Source of the DNA: Methylomonas paludis
Lineage (GTDB): Bacteria > Pseudomonadota > Gammaproteobacteria > Methylococcales > Methylomonadaceae
Length of the DNA: 64,000 bases
Direction of reading: 5' to 3'
NCBI RefSeq assembly: GCF_018734325.1
Contig: NZ_CP073754.1
Location: 372,001 to 436,000 of the forward strand
Part shown: piece by piece, positions 9,515 to 18,663 of the stretch
How the letters are laid out: each line of letters starts with the position of its first letter
Numbering within the stretch: position 1 is the first letter of the stretch
Program-made: the position numbers and the translations under genes
Notes under the pieces: model-generated
The model's input: the letters and a program-made list of their open reading frames with translations, nothing else
Databases searched by the model: none
What the model was told of the DNA's origin: nothing

Positions 9515-10327
9515 CTACGGGTTTACCCGCCAAAAATCATAAATCTGCACTTTCTCCAGCATAAACCTGTCCAACAAGGCCTGTTGTTGGGCTTGATAAT
9601 AAGCCGCTATTGCTGTAGGTAGCCCATCATGGTAAAAACTGGTTAGCGCAGCAGTCAGAACTGCCGAATTTTGAATATCCCCCAACAGGGTTAGATAATC
9701 TTTAATGGCTGGCAATTGATCTTTGTCCTGGTCTGGTAACCAAGGCTGGATATCCAGCAGCAGATAACGCAATTTTTTCATACTGATGCGCAGATGATGC
9801 AGGCTGGGCAACTGATGAGGATCAACAGCCAGATAACGTTGCAGCGCTGTGCCGTACACCTTATCCACTGCCTCAAGCAGGGCGGTTTTATCTGCCCGGC
9901 GGGCTTTGCAGCGGCTATGTAGCTTTTTGCATTTGCGTTTGATTTTGCCGCTAGGGATGGTTTTGATAAACGCGCGGGTTTCCGCCAGTAAGCGGCTTTC
10001 CTGAGCTTGCAAATCTTGCAGAAACGGTTTTAATTCTGCTAATGTCGTGGCGGTGTTGCCTATTTCCAGTAACATTACCTGAGTATCGCGTAATGCGTTC
10101 AGGCAGTCTAATTGAGTTTTTAATAAACGCTGCAGTTTGCCTGCCCGCGCTTTTGGGTTCAGCGTTGTCAATAAGGCCAGCATTGCCAGTAAGCGGCGGA
10201 TAGCAAACCGTAATTCATGCACCGCGTTCTCGCTGCAATCATGGCGGCAATCAATCAGGCTGATCCGATACCGCCGCCAGTGTTCGTCCAGAGTGTCTAA
10301 CAGTAAGCGGCTGATGTGGATAGGCAC
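9515..10327 (-). CDS. CHAD-domain protein
   Basis: Helical, histidine- and arginine-rich domain (conserved histidine alpha-helical domain) that in studied cases binds polyphosphate. HELRFAIRRLLAML near residue 38 and LHHLRISMKKLRYLL near residue 175 are the two signature histidine/basic helices. There is no CYTH domain, so this is the stand-alone form. The start is GTG, three bases after the pssA stop, with AGGA just upstream; it is probably co-transcribed with pssA. The biological role is unknown here. Confidence 0.82.
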   Translation of the reverse strand: MPIHISRLLLDTLDEHWRRYRISLIDCRHDCSENAVHELRFAIRRLLAMLALLTTLNPKARAGKLQRLLKTQLDCLNALRDTQVMLLEIGNTATTLAELKPFLQDLQAQESRLLAETRAFIKTIPSGKIKRKCKKLHSRCKARRADKTALLEAVDKVYGTALQRYLAVDPHQLPSLHHLRISMKKLRYLLLDIQPWLPDQDKDQLPAIKDYLTLLGDIQNSAVLTAALTSFYHDGLPTAIAAYYQAQQQALLDRFMLEKVQIYDFWRVNP

Positions 10328-10330
10328 GTC

Positions 10331-11068
10331 CTAATTTTTGCGGCTTTGCAGTTTTCTTTTCCGCAATACCAGTGTCACAATAGGCCCGGAGGCGGCGTAA
10401 GCCACCGAGATGATGAACAGCATGCGCTGCGGTTGCGCCATCACAAAGCCTATTGCCAGCATGGTGATAATCGCTGCCAGAAACGGCACCTTGTTTTTAA
10501 AATCAATTTCTTTAAAACTGGAATAACGGAAATTACTCACCATCAGTAAACCGGTTACCGTGGTGGTAATTAATACCAGATATTTGATATTCTCTACATC
10601 GTAGCCGTTTTCAATGCAAAACCATAAGCCGCCGGCCAAAATTGCCGCCGCAGCCGGGCTGGGTAAGCCCTGAAAATAGCGTTTATCCGCCACTTCCACC
10701 TGAGTATTAAACCGCGCCAACCGCAACGCGCCACCGGCCATGTGCACAAAAGCCGCGAATAATCCGGCCTGGCCCATAGTGGATAAAGTCCATAGATACA
10801 TTACGATCGCCGGCGCTGCACCAAAAGAAACCATATCCGACAAACTGTCGTACTGCACGCCGAACTCGCTTTGGGTATTGGTTAGCCGGGCCACCCGGCC
10901 ATCCAGGCCATCCAGCACCATAGCAATAAACAGGGCAATGGCCGCCGTTTCAAACCGGCCATTAATGGCGGCGGTAATCGCGTAAAAACCGGCAAACATG
11001 GCGCCCGTGGTGAACAGATTAGGCAGCAGATAAATGCCCCGGTGACGAGGAGGTGGCTTTTGTATCAT
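10331..11068 (-). CDS. pssA: CDP-diacylglycerol-serine O-phosphatidyltransferase
   Basis: Membrane enzyme that makes phosphatidylserine, the precursor of phosphatidylethanolamine. The CDP-alcohol phosphotransferase signature is complete around residues 50-80 (DGLDGRVAR, then G and two D at the expected spacing in SEFGVQYDSLSD). Several hydrophobic helices follow. It is the integral-membrane type II form, unlike the peripheral E. coli enzyme. It lies downstream of ilvC but is separated from it by a terminator. Confidence 0.9.
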   Translation of the reverse strand: MIQKPPPRHRGIYLLPNLFTTGAMFAGFYAITAAINGRFETAAIALFIAMVLDGLDGRVARLTNTQSEFGVQYDSLSDMVSFGAAPAIVMYLWTLSTMGQAGLFAAFVHMAGGALRLARFNTQVEVADKRYFQGLPSPAAAAILAGGLWFCIENGYDVENIKYLVLITTTVTGLLMVSNFRYSSFKEIDFKNKVPFLAAIITMLAIGFVMAQPQRMLFIISVAYAASGPIVTLVLRKRKLQSRKN

Positions 11069-11146
11069 TGCTCTTACTATGCGAAGTAAATTTAGCCCAT
11101 TTTACATGGCTGAGAAAAGTTCTGCTAATTTCACTGCGCTAAACAT

Positions 11147-11174
11147 AAAAAAGCCCGTCAGTGACGGGCTTTTG
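11147..11174 (-). terminator. Terminator of the ilvIHC operon
   Basis: AAAAGCCCGTCA paired with TGACGGGCTTTT, ending in six T on the minus strand. It lies about 80 bases after the ilvC stop. The A/T tracts on both sides would allow it to act in either direction. Confidence 0.85.
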
Positions 11175-11253
11175 CAGATCGGTTTAAACCAGATCAGATA
11201 CATCCTTTTTAATAGCGTGGCTAAGGGCTTGTACCCATCTGGTATAGCGCCGA

Positions 11254-12282
<1,029 letters not shown>

Positions 12283-12303
12283 TTACTGGGTAAATATAAA
12301 TTG

Positions 12304-12795
12304 TTATAAATGTAAGCCTTTCTCGCCGCGAGAAATGCCGGTCGGGCCGGAGCGCGCCACTTCAATAATACTGCCTTCCTCAAAACCGTGAATAAAAGCA
12401 TCCAACTTGCTGGATTGTCCGGTCATTTCCACCACATAGCTGTTGTGGGTCACGTCAATAATTTTGCCGCGAAAAATGTCCACCATCCGCTTCACCTCTT
12501 CACGGGTATCAGCAGAAGTTTTAATTTTAACCAGCATCAACTCCCGCTCGATATGCGCCGACTCCGCCAGATCAATCAGCTTAACCACGTCAATCAGCTT
12601 ATTAAGCTGCTTGGTAATCTGCTCGATAATCTCGTCACTGCCGCGTGTCACCAGCGTCATCCGCGACAGACTCGGATCTTCGGTGGGTGCAACCGTCAAA
12701 GACTCAATATTATAGCCGCGTGCCGAAAACAGGCCCGCCACCCGCGACAGTGCGCCAGATTCGTTTTCAATTAAAATTGAAATGATATGTCTCAT
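12304..12795 (-). CDS. ilvH: Acetolactate synthase small (regulatory) subunit
   Basis: Regulatory subunit conferring valine feedback on acetolactate synthase. The N-terminal ACT domain begins ISILIENESGALSRVAGLFS, followed by the second domain. The start overlaps the ilvI stop by one base (TAATG), with GGAG eight bases upstream, so translation is probably coupled. Confidence 0.95.
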   Translation of the reverse strand: MRHIISILIENESGALSRVAGLFSARGYNIESLTVAPTEDPSLSRMTLVTRGSDEIIEQITKQLNKLIDVVKLIDLAESAHIERELMLVKIKTSADTREEVKRMVDIFRGKIIDVTHNSYVVEMTGQSSKLDAFIHGFEEGSIIEVARSGPTGISRGEKGLHL

Positions 12796-14531
12796 TATGA
12801 CAACTCCCTATCCAGCGGAGTGCCGGGAGCGACTCGCAATTTCATATCGTGATGCGCCTTGCCTGCCTCTATCATTGGGTAAACGTTTTCGGTACGATCA
12901 GTAATAAAATCCAGAAACACCGTTCTGTCCTTTAAAGCAAACGCCTCTTCCAAAGCTCCGCGTACATCTTCCGGCTTATTGATCAGCATGCCCACATGTC
13001 CGTAAGCTTCTGCCAGCTTCACAAAGTCCGGCAAAGTATCCATATAAGATTGCGAATAACGGCTCTCATAAGAAAACTCCTGCCACTGTCTCACCATACC
13101 CATATAACGATTGTTCAGATTGATGATTTTCACCGGGGTACGGTATTGCAAAGCAGTGGACAGCTCCTGAATACACATCTGGATACTGGCTTCGCCGGTA
13201 ATACAAGCCACATCCGCTTCCGGAAACGCCAGTTTTACCCCAATTGCCGCCGGCAAACCAAAGCCCATGGTGCCCAAGCCGCCGGAATTGATCCAACGTC
13301 TGGGTTTATCAAAATGATAATACTGCGCCGCATACATCTGATGCTGGCCCACATCCGAAGTGACATAAGCATTACCGCCGGTCACCTCATACAACTGCTC
13401 AATCACAAACTGGGGCTTGATTATGGTGCTGGTGCGGTCATATTCCAGACACTGCACGCTACGCCAGCTTTGAATCAAACTCCACCAGGCTTCCAGAGCA
13501 GATTTAGACGGCTTTTGCTTGCTGTCCTTGATAATATCAATCATCTGTTCCAGCACCGGCTTCACATCACCAACGATAGGAATATCCACCTTTACCGTTT
13601 TCGAAATCGAAGCCGGATCAATATCAATATGAATGATTTTGGCATAAGGACAAAACTCGGTCAGCTTGCCGGTTACCCGGTCATCAAAACGTGCGCCCAC
13701 CGCCAGAATCACATCACTTTCATGCATGGCCAGATTGGCCTCATAAGTGCCGTGCATACCCAGCATGCCCAAAAATTGTGGATCAGGTGCCGGATAAGCC
13801 CCCAGTCCCATCAAGGTACTGGTAATCGGATAGCCCAGCAAACGTGTCAAAGCAATCAGCTCATGATGGGCATTGCCCAAAATCACCCCGCCGCCAGAAT
13901 AAATAATCGGGCGCTTGGCAGCCAGCAACAGCTCAACCGCTTTTTTAATTTGCCCCTTATGGCCGATAACCACCGGGTTATAGGAGCGCATGGCTACTTT
14001 TTTAGGATAGTGGTAATGCACCTTAATGTTAGGGTCGGTAATGTCCTTCGGTACATCAACCAGCACCGGGCCAGGCCGACCGGTAGTCGCCACATAAAAA
14101 GCTTTTTTTATGGTTTCCGCCAAATCCCGGACATCCTTGACCAAAAAATTGTGTTTCACGCAAGGCCGGGTAATACCCACCGTATCAACTTCCTGAAACG
14201 CATCACTGCCGATCACCGGTGAAGGCACCTGGCCGGATAGAATCACCATAGGAATCGAATCCATATAGGCCGTGGCAATACCAGTTACCGCATTAGTTGC
14301 GCCAGGGCCGGATGTCACCAGCACTACCCCAGGTTTACCTGTGGCGCGTGCATAAGCATCAGCCGCGTGAGTAGCTGCCTGTTCATGCCGCACCAAAATA
14401 TGCTTAACTTCATCCTGATGAAAAATAGCATCGTAAATGTGCAAAACTGCACCGCCGGGGTAGCCGAATACATATTCGACACCTTCATCTTTAAGACATT
14501 GGACAAGGATATGTCCGCCACTGAGTTCCAA
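12795..14531 (-). CDS. ilvI: Acetolactate synthase large (catalytic) subunit
   Basis: Thiamine diphosphate- and FAD-dependent enzyme making acetolactate and acetohydroxybutyrate. The ThDP glutamate is in [18 protein letters not shown], and the metal/ThDP motif follows [15 protein letters not shown] near residue 440. I chose the TTG at 14531 because GAGGG lies seven bases upstream and the protein then begins [10 protein letters not shown], as in known homologues; a GTG at 14555 is also in frame. A branched-chain leader peptide lies about 75 bases upstream. Confidence 0.95.
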   Translation of the reverse strand: MELSGGHILVQCLKDEGVEYVFGYPGGAVLHIYDAIFHQDEVKHILVRHEQAATHAADAYARATGKPGVVLVTSGPGATNAVTGIATAYMDSIPMVILSGQVPSPVIGSDAFQEVDTVGITRPCVKHNFLVKDVRDLAETIKKAFYVATTGRPGPVLVDVPKDITDPNIKVHYHYPKKVAMRSYNPVVIGHKGQIKKAVELLLAAKRPIIYSGGGVILGNAHHELIALTRLLGYPITSTLMGLGAYPAPDPQFLGMLGMHGTYEANLAMHESDVILAVGARFDDRVTGKLTEFCPYAKIIHIDIDPASISKTVKVDIPIVGDVKPVLEQMIDIIKDSKQKPSKSALEAWWSLIQSWRSVQCLEYDRTSTIIKPQFVIEQLYEVTGGNAYVTSDVGQHQMYAAQYYHFDKPRRWINSGGLGTMGFGLPAAIGVKLAFPEADVACITGEASIQMCIQELSTALQYRTPVKIINLNNRYMGMVRQWQEFSYESRYSQSYMDTLPDFVKLAEAYGHVGMLINKPEDVRGALEEAFALKDRTVFLDFITDRTENVYPMIEAGKAHHDMKLRVAPGTPLDRELS

Positions 14532-14604
14532 TTTAAAGCCCTCGAAAAAAACCACAGAAACTGATCGACAGGTAAAACAACCCCGTCAGACCCTATATTT
14601 TAGG

Positions 14605-14643
14605 TTAGGTACTGATTAATAAGGCAACGACTTTATAAACCAT
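14605..14643 (-). CDS. Branched-chain leader peptide for ilvIHC (putative attenuator)
   Basis: A 12-residue frame, MVYKVVALLIST, between the ilv promoter and ilvI. Half of its residues are Val, Leu or Ile (three, two and one), the pattern of leader peptides controlled by branched-chain aminoacyl-tRNA supply. GGG lies just upstream of the ATG. A CAGTACC/GGGTCTG pairing follows, ahead of a GTTTT tract, but a clean terminator is not obvious by eye, so the mechanism is inferred. Confidence 0.5.
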   Translation of the reverse strand: MVYKVVALLIST

Positions 14644-14791
14644 AGCCCTATACCAGCACCCCCTTACAAAACAGGGAAGGGGCCTAGGTTTTGCCTGCCC
14701 CTCATCAATTAACCGCCACAAAACCGTATTTTAAAACAGGTTGACAAGTTAAAACCCGCTAATTAAGAAAAATTTACCAAAAAGGTCTGAT

Positions 14792-14820
14792 AAACTACTG
14801 TCTTTATGCTGTTTCGTCAA
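14792..14820 (-). promoter_or_regulatory. Sigma-70-type promoter for the ilv operon
   Basis: Minus strand TTGACG (14820-14815), a 17-base spacer and TAGTTT (14797-14792). It gives a leader of about 250 bases before ilvI that includes the small leader peptide. Confidence 0.5.
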
Positions 14821-14895
14821 GAAAAAACACCTTAAATTCAGACTAAACGTGTGGTTTTAATGGTGTTTTTCCCATTAAAAGCCTGGTGAAGAGGG

Positions 14896-15564
14896 ATGAA
14901 TTTTATAGATATCCGCCATAGTTGTTTTCAGGCAGATCAAGATTTACTGCAAAAACTGACCGGCTTACTTAGTAAGCAGGAACTGACAACCGCCAACAAA
15001 TTTCGTCAACCGGCGCTGAGAGACCGCTATATACAGGTGCGCGGCCAATTGCGCACCAGCTTGGCAGAATACCTTGGTGTGCAGCCTGCAGCACTGGAAT
15101 TTGGTATCGGCACATACGGTAAGCCCTATCTAAAACAGCACCCTCTGTACTTCAATCTCTCGCACAGTGCAGACCGGCTGGTTATAGCCATCTCCAATCT
15201 CGAAAACATCGGCATCGATATCGAATATACCCAACCGCGCACCAACCTCCGGGCATTGGCACAGCGCTGTTTTTCCGCAGGAGAGTTTCACCTTTGGCAA
15301 CAACTGCCGCTGTCCCAACAACATAAGCTATTCTACCAGCTCTGGACAAAAAAAGAGGCCTTTGTCAAGGCCGTTGGGCGCGGCATCGTCCTGGGCCTGT
15401 CCAATTGCGAACTAAATCTCCCGGCTGCCCAAACATTTGCCAGCCTCCCCGCCGAATACTCCCCCCCAAACGCCTGGCAACTCATCGAGTTCTGGCCCAC
15501 AGACACCATCTGCGGCGCCCTGGTCGCCCCCAATACTCAGTTGATGCTTACAGAATTAACTTAA
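14896..15564 (+). CDS. 4'-phosphopantetheinyl transferase (Sfp/AcpT type)
   Basis: Transfers phosphopantetheine from CoA to carrier proteins. The family motifs are intact: NLSHSADRLVIAI, GIDIEYTQPR (magnesium-binding acidic pair) and the downstream WTKKEAFVKAVGRG. At 222 residues it is the longer Sfp-like type rather than AcpS. No carrier-protein or NRPS/PKS gene lies nearby, so its substrate is unknown. GAGGG sits immediately before the ATG, closer than usual. Confidence 0.88.
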   Translation: MNFIDIRHSCFQADQDLLQKLTGLLSKQELTTANKFRQPALRDRYIQVRGQLRTSLAEYLGVQPAALEFGIGTYGKPYLKQHPLYFNLSHSADRLVIAISNLENIGIDIEYTQPRTNLRALAQRCFSAGEFHLWQQLPLSQQHKLFYQLWTKKEAFVKAVGRGIVLGLSNCELNLPAAQTFASLPAEYSPPNAWQLIEFWPTDTICGALVAPNTQLMLTELT

Positions 15565-15570
15565 TCTGGG

Positions 15571-15757
15571 TCAGATGCCGGCAAATACTGGTAAGGGATA
15601 AATCTTTTCCGGCTTGTCACGAGCGCCAAAAAAACAACTCGGCTTGGGTAATAGTGCTAATGGCAATTTGATCAAAACCAATTTGCCTTAAGTTTTGTAT
15701 AACAGTTTGCTTGCCTTTGTAAAAGTCAATTAGGATATTTGTGTCGCAAGGAATCAT
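15571..15757 (-). pseudogene. Broken VapC-type PIN-domain toxin remnant
   Basis: On the minus strand the frame begins MIPCDTNILIDFYKGKQ and continues to STITQAELFF, with the two acidic PIN positions (D5 and E40) visible. It then hits a TGA after 46 codons. Removing one T from the seven-T run (15628-15634) restores the frame as GARDKPEK before a second stop at 15571. Only the N-terminal third of a VapC of about 130 residues is present and no vapB is seen, so this is a decayed toxin-antitoxin remnant. The identification rests on motif reading only. Confidence 0.6.
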
Positions 15758-16021
15758 GTGAAGCTATTTGGCCAAGCACTGGCACGGATTGATTCTTGAC
15801 TGATTTCCCTGTTCTGCTAAATCCCCGCGCAATCAAAAAACACTGATTCTGTTTCCGCTGCCTTTACGGTAGGCTCAGCTTTGCTGATTCGCAGGTAAAT
15901 TTATAATGCCGTTTTGGATAATTGTCTGAAATTCAACAGTATTCATTGTGTAACCTGCACATTGTAGAATTGCTCTGCCTTAGTTTACACAAAGTTTTTA
16001 ACAGCTTCTGATTTTTTGGTT
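15758..16021. other. Intergenic stretch with no recognised feature
   Basis: A/T-rich sequence between the vapC remnant and the nitroreductase gene. A TGGCACG resembling a sigma-54 -24 element is present but has no matching -12 GC. No reading frame with a convincing start was found. Confidence 0.4.
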
Positions 16022-17617
16022 TCATCCCAAATGCCCATAAGCCGGAAAACTCTGCAACCGCCCGTCATCCAGCGGCGTACCCACGGTAAAATGATACAGA
16101 CTTTGCCAGGTGTTATTCTGCAAACCCAGCACCCCATGCACGGCATCGTCAAAAAAACAGCCGATGCCGGTGCCGCGTACGCCGGCGGCCTCGGCTTCCA
16201 GATACAGAATCTGCCCCAGCAGACCGCATTCCCAAAACAGCCGCCGGTAATGCCAGGCTGCGCTGTCCACATTCTCGGCAAACCGGGCCAGCATGCCCAG
16301 GCTAAACGCGCTGTCGCTGGCTATCGGCTGGTGGCAAGATAAAGTCTTGGCGGCTTGGCGTACATTGCCGCCGGTCAGCAGGTAAAACGGGTAGGGTGCT
16401 TCTATTGCCTGCCAGACAAAATCTGCCGACATGGCGGCCTTAAAGTCGGTCAGAGAGGTGGCGCTACGTGGTAGCCAATATAGGCCCGGTTCCAGTCCGT
16501 CTACTCTATGCACAAATAACATAATGTCTACTTGCGGTTGCCAGTTCCAGGTGCTGAAAGGTGGTTTGGCATTGGCTTGCAAAGCCGCCAGGATACGCTG
16601 AAAATCCGCCAGCGGCAGGGCTTCGGCCTTGCCGTTAAAATGTTGGGCGCTGCGCCGTTGCCGGATCAGCTCACTGGCAGGCAGGCTCAGCCGGGTAGTG
16701 GGCAGCGCCTTAAGTTCAGTTTGCCAGCGTTCCGGCACAGTGACCGGTTTTTCGGCTTGCGCGGTCACTTCATCAATTATCGGCCAGCGATAAAAATGCC
16801 GGCCACTTAAAGCCGGTGCTTTGCCAAACCATTTCGTCTGGGTCAAAACCTGATTTAACCCGGCAATATCGGAGGTGGTATCGGGCAGTGGCCCGTAATG
16901 CAGCTTGCAGATTAAATCCGGATATTCCCGCTCGTCTTTCACAAAATCCGCATCGCGGTCTATACCCAGCAAGGCGGCAATATCGGCGTCACTAGCGGCG
17001 CTGCACAATTCCACGCTCCAGCCTAAACAGGCGGCCGCATAACTCAAAGCCGCTAGGGCATGGCCGGTATCGTGTTGACAATAGCGGAACGCCCGCTCCC
17101 CGTATTTCCAGGCCTCCCGCCAATGCAGAGACGACAGGCCGATATACACTGCCGCCCCCAGTTCTGGCCCGGCAAACCGGCTGCGCTGTTCCAGATAATG
17201 ATCGTAACTGACATAATGATAGACACCGGGTGCCAACAAGTCAGCATCAGTGCAAACCAGATAAACCTCAGTGGGATGCAGATTGCCGCTGGATGGATTA
17301 CAGCGTAAGGACCAGCGATCCGGGCCAAATTGTTTCCAGGCCGATAAACCAAACCCCAATTCCAGCAATAAGCCGATACTGGTCAAATTTACGGTCAGCG
17401 GGTTAATCAGTGCCGGTGTATCCAAATCGGCAAACAAAACCGCCAGTTCAGCTCCCGGTTTGGGCAAGGTGACAATTTCACAACCGGTAAAGCGTCGGAA
17501 TGGCTGGGGCTGATCATCCCAATCCAGCGACCCCGGTCCCTTGGCATAAGCATTTAACTGATGCTTGGTACGTTCGTGATAATTCAATACGCCTGCCGAT
17601 TCGATGTTCATATTCAT
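16022..17617 (-). CDS. SagB/ThcOx-type tandem nitroreductase-family dehydrogenase
   Basis: A 531-residue protein that appears to contain two nitroreductase-fold halves. The first (to about residue 260) carries RCNPSSGNLHPTEVYLV and an EAWKYGERAFRYCQHDTGH stretch; the second begins LIRQRRSAQHFNG near residue 310 and has the matching WECGLLGQILYLEAEAAGV. FMN-dependent SagB-type enzymes oxidise azolines in peptide modification, but no precursor peptide or cyclodehydratase is seen here, so the substrate is unknown. It lies beside a phosphopantetheinyl transferase and the nif accessory cluster; no regulatory link is visible. Confidence 0.75.
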   Translation of the reverse strand: MNMNIESAGVLNYHERTKHQLNAYAKGPGSLDWDDQPQPFRRFTGCEIVTLPKPGAELAVLFADLDTPALINPLTVNLTSIGLLLELGFGLSAWKQFGPDRWSLRCNPSSGNLHPTEVYLVCTDADLLAPGVYHYVSYDHYLEQRSRFAGPELGAAVYIGLSSLHWREAWKYGERAFRYCQHDTGHALAALSYAAACLGWSVELCSAASDADIAALLGIDRDADFVKDEREYPDLICKLHYGPLPDTTSDIAGLNQVLTQTKWFGKAPALSGRHFYRWPIIDEVTAQAEKPVTVPERWQTELKALPTTRLSLPASELIRQRRSAQHFNGKAEALPLADFQRILAALQANAKPPFSTWNWQPQVDIMLFVHRVDGLEPGLYWLPRSATSLTDFKAAMSADFVWQAIEAPYPFYLLTGGNVRQAAKTLSCHQPIASDSAFSLGMLARFAENVDSAAWHYRRLFWECGLLGQILYLEAEAAGVRGTGIGCFFDDAVHGVLGLQNNTWQSLYHFTVGTPLDDGRLQSFPAYGHLG

Positions 17618-17660
17618 CCAATTTTAAAAATCAAATCTTGCCTACACAAAAAGCCTGAAG

Positions 17661-17793
17661 TAGCCTCGATGCAGCAACGCAGAATCGAGGCTGTAGGCTG
17701 ACAATACCGCGATAAACTGGCTATGGGCGCCTGTTTTTAAGCAAGGCAAGCTTGTGAGTCTCTTGATTCCACCGAGTTGCATGGGAGGCTACA
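17661..17793. repeat. Inverted pair of REP-like palindromic elements
   Basis: TAGCCTCGATGCAGCAACG with its ATCGAGG arm lies on the plus strand (about 17661-17693). A reverse-oriented relative ending GAGTTGCATGGGAGGCTAC lies at about 17763-17793. Each has a short internal palindrome (CCTCGAT/ATCGAGG type). The same element recurs as direct repeats at 20.96 and 21.12 kb, so it is a dispersed intergenic repeat. Confidence 0.6.
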
Positions 17794-17832
17794 GACTACA
17801 CCCAAAAACTACGTGGCCTTGATGTTTTTTGC

Positions 17833-18093
17833 TTAAGAAACCAGTTCCACAACCTTTAAATCCTCGCTCCAGCAGCCTATGGGCCGGCCCAGATTAAAGT
17901 CTTTATCTTCAAAACGTACCAAAAACACACTGCGTCCTGGGTTTTCCTCTACATAACCCTTCATAACAATCACGCCGCGTGCGCCGGCATCGGCCAGCAC
18001 TTCGCCTTCTTCACCTTCCGGCATACTGCCGTCGTCGATGATCTCGTGTGCAGCGTACACCACATCGCCCAAATCCAAATCTTCTAAATTCAT
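17833..18093 (-). CDS. Small NifZ-domain-like protein
   Basis: An 86-residue acidic protein. Its layout (GDVVYAAHEIIDDGSMPEGEEGEVL, then a VFLVRF strand and IGCWSEDLKVVE) parallels the single NifZ domain seen in the nifZ gene at 24.9 kb. NifZ proteins help P-cluster maturation of the MoFe protein, but the role of this short form is unknown. It is divergent from iscA-nifU-nifS, and its start codon lies 21 bases from a NifA site; a minus-strand sigma-54 promoter was not found. AGGT precedes the ATG. Confidence 0.6.
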   Translation of the reverse strand: MNLEDLDLGDVVYAAHEIIDDGSMPEGEEGEVLADAGARGVIVMKGYVEENPGRSVFLVRFEDKDFNLGRPIGCWSEDLKVVELVS

Positions 18094-18113
18094 ACTGTTT
18101 ACCTGTTGTTGTA

Positions 18114-18129
18114 TGTAGCAAATCCGACA
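18114..18129 (+). promoter_or_regulatory. NifA upstream activator site
   Basis: Exact TGT-N10-ACA, 97 bases upstream of the -24 GG of the iscA-nifU-nifS promoter, the usual distance for NifA enhancer action. Confidence 0.7.
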
Positions 18130-18195
18130 AACGCAGGCCGATTGTTGTGAAATAGTCTGTGAGCTGGTCGGAGTAAATTCGCAGAGTGCCTATGC

Positions 18196-18208
18196 AATCA
18201 GTGTCTTA
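18196..18208 (+). promoter_or_regulatory. IHF-type site
   Basis: AATCAGTGTCTTA matches WATCARNNNNTTR exactly. It lies between the NifA site and the sigma-54 promoter, where IHF would bend DNA to bring the activator to the polymerase. Confidence 0.5.
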
Positions 18209-18225
18209 GCGGCATTGTTTACGTA

Positions 18226-18241
18226 TGGCACACTGGTTGCA
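18226..18241 (+). promoter_or_regulatory. Sigma-54 (-24/-12) promoter of iscA-nifU-nifS
   Basis: TGGCACACTGGTTGCA gives GG at 18227 and GC at 18239 with ten bases between, matching TGGCACG-N4-TTGCW with one change. Transcription would begin near 18253, about 34 bases before the iscA ATG. Confidence 0.8.
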
Positions 18242-18286
18242 TTAGCTATTACAAGATCAATGCCAAACCGTTCAGGAGACTTAATA

Positions 18287-18643
18287 ATGATTACTTTAAC
18301 CGAAAGCGCCATTAAAGCAGTGGGTCGTTTTATCAGCAGTTCCGACAAACCAACCGGCGGTCTGCGCATAGAAGTCACCGATGGAGGTTGTTCCGGCCTG
18401 TCCTATGGACTGCGACTGGAAGCCAAGAATAATCAGGATGATACTGTCATCGAATGCGGCGAAGTGAATGTTTTCGTCGATCCGCTGAGTATGCCTAAAC
18501 TGGATGGCATGTCCATCGATTTTGTGGACAGCCTGGATGGTTCAGGCTTCAAGTTCACCAATCCCAATGCTGTCAAAAGCTGCGCTTGCGGTTCGTCGTT
18601 TACGACCACCGACAATGGCGCGCCTACCAAAACCTGTTCGTAA
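18287..18643 (+). CDS. Nif-specific IscA/HesB A-type iron-sulfur carrier
   Basis: A 118-residue A-type carrier for iron-sulfur clusters, first gene of the nifUS operon, equivalent in position to iscA-nif of Azotobacter. The three conserved cysteines are present in GGCSGLSYGL and SCACGSSF. The ATG at 18287 has AGGAG at ideal spacing and lies after the sigma-54 start site; a longer frame beginning at 18215 would start before the promoter and is rejected. nifU follows 20 bases later. Confidence 0.92.
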   Translation: MITLTESAIKAVGRFISSSDKPTGGLRIEVTDGGCSGLSYGLRLEAKNNQDDTVIECGEVNVFVDPLSMPKLDGMSIDFVDSLDGSGFKFTNPNAVKSCACGSSFTTTDNGAPTKTCS

Positions 18644-18663
18644 TGCTGTCGAGGAAATAAGTT

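Noticed and set aside
12996-14222. 408-codon plus-strand open frame opposite ilvI
   Set aside because: Lies entirely antisense to a strongly conserved enzyme, has no ribosome site and its composition (many H, Q, R, N) is what the reverse of a coding strand gives.
15780-15800. TGGCACG resembling a sigma-54 -24 element
   Set aside because: No TTGC at the -12 position; spacing rule GG-N10-GC fails.
18215-18286. N-terminal extension of the iscA-like gene
   Set aside because: Would begin upstream of the predicted sigma-54 start of transcription; the ATG at 18287 has a much better ribosome site.
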